DNA from: Sebastes aleutianus
Taxonomy: Eukaryota; Chordata; Actinopteri; Perciformes; Sebastidae
Direction of reading: 5' to 3'
Assembly: GCA_916700875.1 (NCBI GenBank)
Contig: CAKAKS010000060.1
Span: forward strand, 34,048,804 to 34,112,803
Length of the DNA stretch: 64,000 bases
Both the position numbers and the translations under genes were made by a program. Shown one piece after another: positions 57,891-64,000 of this stretch. The notes under the pieces are model-generated. The model was not told the origin of the DNA. It did no database searches and worked only from the letters and a program-made list of their open reading frames with translations. Position 1 is the stretch's first letter, and each line of letters starts with the position of its first letter.

Positions 57891-58866
57891 TGGGGATGCA
57901 CCAATACCGGATCAGATCCCGGGCCAATACTGACTCAAATAGCTAGATCGGGTATCGGGGACAGTGGGGCCGATCTCTTCAATTCAACTGTATTGTAAAT
58001 ATATTGTACTTTATACATCTATATCAGCCATAACATCGGGTCAGCATGGGCTCCCTGACCGGTCCCCATACGCAACAAACTGCTCCTCACTGTGTGTTCT
58101 GACTCCTTTCTATCAGAACCAGCATTAACTCTTTGTTTGTTTGAGCTCCAGTAGCTCTTCTATTGGATCAGACAACACGGGCCAGCCTTCACTCCCCACG
58201 TGCATCAATGAGCCTCGGGTCTGACCCTGTCACCGGTTCAACGGTTTTCCTTCCTTGGACCACTTTTGGTAGGTCCTGACCACTGCAGACTGGGAACATC
58301 CCACAAGAGCTGCAGTGCTGGAGATGCTCTGACCCGATCGTCTAGCCAGCACTATCTGGCCCTCGTCAAAGTCGCTCACATCCTTACGCTGGCCCATTTC
58401 AAAGTTCAAAATGTTCACTAGCTGTCTAATATACCCCCCCACTGCCAGGTGCCATTGTAAAGAGATAATCCATGTTATTCACCTCACCTGTCATGGTCTG
58501 ATCGGTGTAGATTATATAATGGAATTCGAATTCCTATTTAAGTTCTGACCAGTTTGTTGCATTAAAAAGGTTTACATTTGAATCATAATTCCTGCTAAGA
58601 TTTTAAGCTGCTGGTGTACAATTTATTATTTTGATAATAAATAACAATTCAGTAAATGTATATCTGTGTATTTATTTGTTATATTTTGTTTTCTAAAGTT
58701 AGGAAAGCAATGTTTAAGTCCAGCCTGATGTTGCCTTACACATAACAGAATGATCCCAGTCACTTCCACACAGCGATGCAAACAGCTTATTAATTAAACT
58801 ATCGGATCGGTACTCGTTATCAACCGATACCCAAAGTTCAGTTCGATATCGCTATCGCCTCCCTAC
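57891..58866. mobile_element. GGGGATGCACCAATACC element with nested Tc1 remnant
   Basis: The left end GGGGATGCACCAATACCGGA and a right end with ATCGGTACTC...AACCGATACCC...CGCCTCCCTAC are a degraded inverted pair of the same family as 49340 and 30347. About 465 bp of the interior is a Tc1 fragment. Confidence 0.65.
58035..58500 (-). pseudogene. Tc1/mariner transposase remnant (N-terminal HTH region)
   Basis: On the minus strand the frame at 58442-58230 reads MGQRKDVSDFDEGQIVLARR, then a GQSISSTAALVGCSQSAVV helix-turn-helix and YQKWSKEGKPLNR. This is the DNA-binding N-terminus of a Tc1-type DDE transposase. After the frame breaks, nucleotide similarity continues (CTCATTGATGCACGTGGGGA, GGCTGGCCCGTGTTGTCTGA) to about 58035. 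The catalytic DDE part is missing, so it is inactive. Confidence 0.85.
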
Positions 58867-59124
58867 ATCAGACACAGTTTTTATTACTACTACAAACAAA
58901 CGGTGATTATGTATCAAAGAAACATCACTTAACAGATGTTAGGAAAAATATGGTCATTAATAGAGTCGTCTAAATTAATAACTATCATCTTACTGGGAGG
59001 AGCAGATACTCCACCACCATTTAGATTTAAAGTTCACCAAAAATATTAAATGTTTACTACAAAAACATCTTGATGTGCACGTGCACTTTTTGCCATGAAT
59101 GAACCCCGGCGGCGGCAGCGGCGG

Positions 59125-59167
59125 CTCGTACGTCGTCTCGTACGTCGTCTCGTACGTCGTCTCGTAC
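59125..59167. repeat. 12-bp tandem repeat (CTCGTACGTCGT)3.5
   Basis: Three exact units plus seven bases, each containing the palindrome CGTACG. Confidence 0.92.
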
Positions 59168-59464
59168 TCTCCCTGAAGATCTGGTGAATGACAGATGTTC
59201 TGACAGAGAGCTGTTGTTTAGACAGGTAATGGGCTGAGAGGAACACCACCACAGAAACCACCGCTACGCCAGATCTGGTTACACACGCACAGCAGCAGTG
59301 TGTGTGTGTGTGTGGGTGTATGTGTGGGGGTGTGTGTGTGTTTGCATCTGCCTCTGTACATGTGTGCAGGCATGTGTGTGAGCACCAATGTGTCCATGCA
59401 TGTTATTCTGTGTTAGTGCTGCTAGTATGATCGTTCACACAACTTATATGTGTGCAAATTGTAT

Positions 59465-59492
59465 GCGTGTGTGCGTGTGTGTGCGTGTGCGT

Positions 59493-59546
<54 letters not shown>

Positions 59547-59590
59547 GCGTGCATGCGTGTGAGTGCGTGTGTGTGTATGTGTGTGTGTGC
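59465..59590. repeat. TG/CG compound microsatellite
   Basis: Pure TG interrupted by GCGTG and GCATGCG units. Confidence 0.93.
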
Positions 59591-60845
59591 TCACCATAAC
59601 ATAACAGCAGGTTATGAGGTAGGTTAGGGTGTCTGTGTTTATTTGTTTGCCGAGCAGACAGCGTGATGCAGGGCACTCAGCTTGTGGTTCATTTAACACA
59701 TCCACATGTTTACACAGCTGGATATGAGCTGATGAGCTGATAGAGACGCTCGTGGTTCATCAGTTTAATGTTCATGTTAAAACGGAAGACAGAGAAGGTT
59801 CGACACATTTGATTTTCTTTCTTTTGACTTCTTGACGTTCTGACAGGAGAACTTCAGTTCCACACGGACTCCACCGTCTCTCCCGTCATCTCTCCCTCTT
59901 TTCCCTTCTCCGTTATCAATCCATCCCAGATCCTTTACTCCACCGTCTCTACGCCCAGATGCTCCACATTTCCTCCCCATCATCCCCATCTCTCTTTCTT
60001 CCTCTCCTGCACTTCATTTCCCACCTCTCTCTCTTCACGGTCTATCGCTCAATTCTTTCTCCTCCACTCTCCCATCTCCATGCCCACCACCACATCCACC
60101 TTACCCTCTCTCCTCTGTTCTACCTTTTCCACATTTCTCCACCTCCTATATCCCTCTCTCCTCCTCCTCCTCCCTCTCCATACATACAAAAGCCACATGG
60201 AGGGTCTGCTTCTAATCTCCACATGCTGGGGTCTCCATTTGTTTTGCTTGTCCCGGGACCCCACAATGCAGTTTCCAGTGCTCGGGACCCAGCGAGTGCA
60301 CATTTAATTAGATAAAGCCAATGGTGGAAGGAGCTGGAGAATTGAAATTGGACATGGGGGGTTTTACGAGGAGGGCTGGTTGGTCCTTGGCACTGCAGGA
60401 GCCCGGCGCTACAATGCGCTTCACACTGAGAGGGGCAATGAGAAAGTGGAAGAGAAGGGGGGGAACGAGAGAGAAGAATGGAGATGGCATACTTAACTCT
60501 ACCCTGGTAGTCACTAAGGGTGTGTGTGGCTATTGTGCTCCCGGTCTATAGGCTGCTGGTGCCACACCTTCTCCTGCCGCTGGGCCTGTGAGCCTGAAGG
60601 GTCTCAACAACCAGTACATTCCTACACTACACCAGTAATATGTACAGTAGTGATGCACTGGTCAGGGGTTTCTTATTACCCGCACCCGACCCGCCATAAT
60701 ATGTGTTAGTCAACCACCTGAACCTGACTCGCAAACTCACAACTTCATGCATTATAGTGCTGAACTCCACACCAACCTTTTACATTGATTTTACACTGGT
60801 GCGCATCATTTTTTCATTATGAGTGAACCAGCACATAATTAATAT

Positions 60846-61019
60846 TAGTGATGTTAATAATTAACCGTTTAACCGTTAACCGACATTAAGCATTTTAACC
60901 GATTAACGCTATCGGTTAAACGGTTAAAAGAAATATTAATATTAATTAAAAAGCTGAGCGGCTCAGAGGAGCAGCTCGTCTCTTTAAGGAGAAACTCTGG
61001 TCCACCTTAACAGCCCACC
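60846..61019. repeat. TTAACCGTTTAACCG-type element fragment
   Basis: GTGATGTTAATAATTAACCG and internal inverted TTAACCGTTTAACC / GGTTAAACGGTTAA motifs resemble a hAT-like teleost MITE end, as I remember it. The other end was not found. Confidence 0.5.
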
Positions 61020-61520
61020 TTAAAGGGACTGTTTGTAACTTCTTACACGTGTAAATCATTGCTGGTCGGTGTCCCATGTGCGCTCGCGTGTGGCTACGCT
61101 GTTCAGACTCAGACTCCAACACAAACTACAGTGAAGCACCAAAACCTCTTGGTTGTATCTAGTGAAGCCCGTCTGTTAAACAGTGTTGGCCGCGGTCGGA
61201 GGACGCGGGGGAGACCGTAGCTTTGGTCTCCAGGACCGAAGTCTCTGCTGTACTCTGCTCCTCTGCTCCTCTGCCTGCCTTCACTCACAGCTCTCTCCAC
61301 CTCTCACGTGCATGCTGCTCACTCCACACTGCAGAAGAGTTAGTTTAGCTCTGAGAATATCTACTGAATGTTCAGTGGACGTTTGTGCAGAAATAACTGC
61401 TGCAGCTCCTCCAGACCAACAGAGGTTTCCCGTGTCTTGTGAAGTGACGGGGCTCCGCAGAGAGAAACGTTATCGTCTCCGACCAAAACTCTTGTGTCTC
61501 CCCTGTTCCCCAGAGTAGCA
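61020..61520. mobile_element. TTAA-starting MITE (AAGGGACTGTTTGTAAC), right end lost
   Basis: Begins TTAAAGGGACTGTTTGTAAC at 61020. I recognise the body (GCTCGCGTGTGGCTACGCTG, CTTGGTTGTATCTAGTGAAG, GACGGGGCTCCGCAGAGAGA) as a common teleost element. The expected inverted right end is not present. Frames on both strands within it are spurious. Confidence 0.65.
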
Positions 61521-64000
61521 TTATGTAATGTGTGCGTTGAGAGTATGTGGTGGAGTGACGGTGAGAGAGATGATCTCACATCTCAGGATCAGTTCTAACG
61601 TCCACTGAAAGCATTGAATGTGTTCAAGCAGTGTTTTATTTTGCAGATACATTTCTAACAATTGTTTTAAGGTTCTTTTTTTACCCTGATTGTGTTGTGT
61701 TTACCTTCTTATCATTTTACTGTATTTCTCTCACTGTTCTGTCCATGATTCACTTGTTTACAGTTTAAGTTGAACCTTTTTTGTGTTCTAACTCTCACGC
61801 TGTAACGCTGCTGTGAGTCCAACACGGATAAGGGTCACTGTGCTGCTCACAGGTTACCAACTCATGCTATCTGCTTTGCGTGATGGAAACATATTAAAAC
61901 AATATTTTGCTTTCCATTCGTCTTCCATGTAGCTTTTTCTTCCAGGTTGGCACTAAAGCAAATACTAGCATGTATGATGACATCATTCTTACGCTGACAA
62001 CCGAAGGGTTCTCATTATCCCGCCTGTCAGCACAGAACCACATTAATGTCTAGGAGACAACATAACAAATAGACGTACTGGATGGGAAGCAGAGCTCCAT
62101 GGACAGAGGGAGTGGAGAGTGAAGAAGAGAGACGGGCTTATGATGAAGAGGAAGACGTTGAGCGGACACGTTAAAATATTGGATGGAGAAGAGAGAGTTT
62201 CCCTTTGATGGGGAACGAGTGTGTGCACGAGAATGAGCATAACAAGAGTTTAGTAGTTGTTGTGACTCTGGGCAGAAACCTCTGCCATCATGTAACTCCA
62301 GCTGCTGTGTTTCTATTAGCAGCACCATTCAGCTGGGTTGGATTACAGAGCACAGGCTGTACCAGATAGCCACTTCAGATTACTGGTTCCCAATTGGCAG
62401 GTGGAGGATGTTCTGATATCGTCGCTGTTGATTCTTGATGAACATGATCGGCTTTCCTGTTGTAATCGTGAGGGTTGATTATCAGTCTGCTACACACACT
62501 GCCTCACGTGACGCGTTTAATATCCTTCGTGGTTCCAATTAATTCAGGGTCTTCCTTTAAAGTATTATTGGCAGCACATGTGTAGTTTCAGGCGTCACTG
62601 AACCAACACACTGAACTCTCTGTATCACTGGAGCTGTTGTGAGGCGCCGCTCCTCGTTGATCATCCTCTGGGAGGCTTAACGAGGAGTTACGGCGGTTTT
62701 GACTAAACGAGAGACAATCGTACAACAAGGGCTGCACTCGTCTTTCCTCCGCTGTCCTACAGTCAGCATGTCCACAATGTGTTTCATCTTCTGTTCACCA
62801 ACTCTCCTCTGTTGGTTCCTCTCCTCCGTTTTCTCCCTCCTCCTCCAGAGATGCGTTCATGTTAATCCATCCATCAGCCAGACTCTAAGGGGCCACCATC
62901 ACTTCTGAGCTTCCTATCACAACTTTCCCAACCTTACACACACACTGACTTACACTTAAAAGATGACGGTCAACATGTGCAGCGCGCATAAAGCCGGGAT
63001 GACATCCCTTTGCTGAGTATTAGTTAATACTAAATAACCATCCTAGTATCACATGTTCCTGGAGGAGAACAGGAAGTGTCTCACACTTTGAAAGCACAAC
63101 ACACGAGTATCACTTTCCCGCCGTCAGACATCACAGACTTGTCGTTCTGTGTGAACTGTTCTCTCTGTTTATCTTTACAGATTCCAGACCAGCTCTCGCT
63201 GAAAGGACAGTGGCCAAACATCTGTGTGCTGGCACTGAGCAGCGACAGGTCTGCTGCAGATTGGTAACGTGCACGGAAAAAACACGCGGAAACACACATA
63301 TGTATTCAGACAAATGCTTGACGCACACACACATTAACATACGAGGTCACATACCCAGAATAAACATTCATAATCACACCCAGAAACACTCACTGATGTG
63401 TGTTTAGCAGGTGCTCAATAATTCAACTTTCAACAGAGACATGGAGAGATGTAACCGCCGGAGAGACACGCACACCTTCCATCAACTCACGGCTCACCTT
63501 GAGGCAACCGGCGAGAAAGAAAACAATTAAGCCAAGCACGACAAATCCTGTTCCAGAGCTACTATGTCCTTGAAACTACAGAACCTCAAGATGTGAAGAC
63601 ACGATTAGGTTAGAAAGACCACAAAGCAGGCAAAAGGTTATCATTTAATATCCGGGACACAGATGTGACTGTTCTAGCTGTGATAGTGTTCCAGTTAGCG
63701 GCTGTTCTCAGGACTAAAGATGCCATTAAGCCTCTCCCCCTCATGTTTTCCTTTTCAAACCATGCTTTCCTTTTGTGAAGGTTGTATATTTACGACTGAA
63801 AGCGTTTTCCACTGTTTGAGATGACATGGAACACCTGCTGTTCAACTCCATTCCAACATAAAAAAATTGTTCTTGTTCTCGCTGCTACGAAGTCAAGGAC
63901 GCTGAAAGACAGACCGTGATAGTGATGATGTTTAACAAACTCAGAGCCATCTCTGTTCATACTTCTGTGTCTTTTGTTTGGCCACTAAACTCTCTTTCTT
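61521..64000. other. No gene recognised
   Basis: An acceptor-like TTTACAG at 63180 and a GTAACG at 63264 bracket 83 bp with an open frame (IPDQLSLKGQWPNICVLALS), but the donor is weak and no family is recognised. The rest is unassigned. Confidence 0.35.

Larger units (their letters stand above)
58867..60845. other. No gene; tandem repeats and TG tracts
   Basis: Contains (CTCGTACGTCGT)3.5 at 59125-59167, TG-rich runs at 59299-59345 and 59465-59590, and a long pyrimidine-rich stretch (59860-60185). GTGCACATTTAATTAGATAAAG near 60296 has a homeobox-like TAATTA core, but regulation is unproven. Confidence 0.45.

Noticed and set aside
63181..63263. 83-bp interval with an acceptor-like start and an open frame
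   Set aside because: The donor GTAACG is weak, there is no recognised protein similarity, and there are no partner exons. Kept only as a note in the feature list.

Overview
The window is nuclear DNA from a bony fish, most likely a percomorph teleost. The evidence is one recognisable vertebrate gene with GT-AG introns, very long CA/TG microsatellites, and many short repeat families that I recognise from memory as typical of teleost genomes. There are no operons, bacterial-type genes, CRISPR arrays, intact retroviruses or intact transposase genes.

The only gene I can support is the 3' end of TRMT11 (the tRNA guanine-N2 methyltransferase catalytic subunit) on the + strand. Three coding exons are visible (1-55, 4290-4410, 7470-7610). 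They join in phase, end in a stop codon at 7608-7610, and are followed by an AATAAA signal at 7797. The 5' part of the gene lies upstream of the window. Both introns hold mobile-element remnants, including a MITE with 16-bp inverted ends at 4480-4998.

From about 7.8 kb to the end (about 56 kb) I find no convincing protein-coding gene. This stretch is a mosaic of non-autonomous DNA transposons, often nested, plus satellites and unclassified single-copy-looking DNA. The main parts are: a MITE nested in a larger repeat (7.9-9.1 kb); a TTAA-flanked repeat next to a hAT-like element with a foldback inside it (11.0-12.2 kb); two copies of a GGGCGTGG-containing repeat (10.0 and 17.4 kb); a TTAA-flanked MITE split by another repeat (18.6-19.8 kb); two copies of a ~1-kb element (27.7 and 53.3 kb), one of which carries a LINE 3' tail that the other lacks; another nested TTAA element (33.1-34.0 kb); an 11-bp minisatellite with a 55-bp higher-order unit (38.35-38.75 kb); a T-rich ~40-bp satellite (40.9-42.1 kb); a Tc1 transposase remnant nested in a further element (57.9-58.9 kb); and a (CA)114 tract facing a (TG)n tract (55.3-55.8 kb). 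One repeat family ending in TAGGGCTGTC / GACAGCCCTA is present eight times.

The most unusual observation is four separate pieces of 28S ribosomal RNA sequence from the variable D2 region and its 3' flank (about 30.0, 40.8, 49.5 and 52.1 kb). Two of them are joined to the ends of a GGGATGCACCGATAC-type transposon, which suggests a mobile element that captured rDNA. The second is a TTTAGACATTTTTCGG-type satellite that appears at three loci beside or inside unrelated transposons. Repeat family assignments and the 28S and TRMT11 matches rest on memory of those sequences, not on a search.
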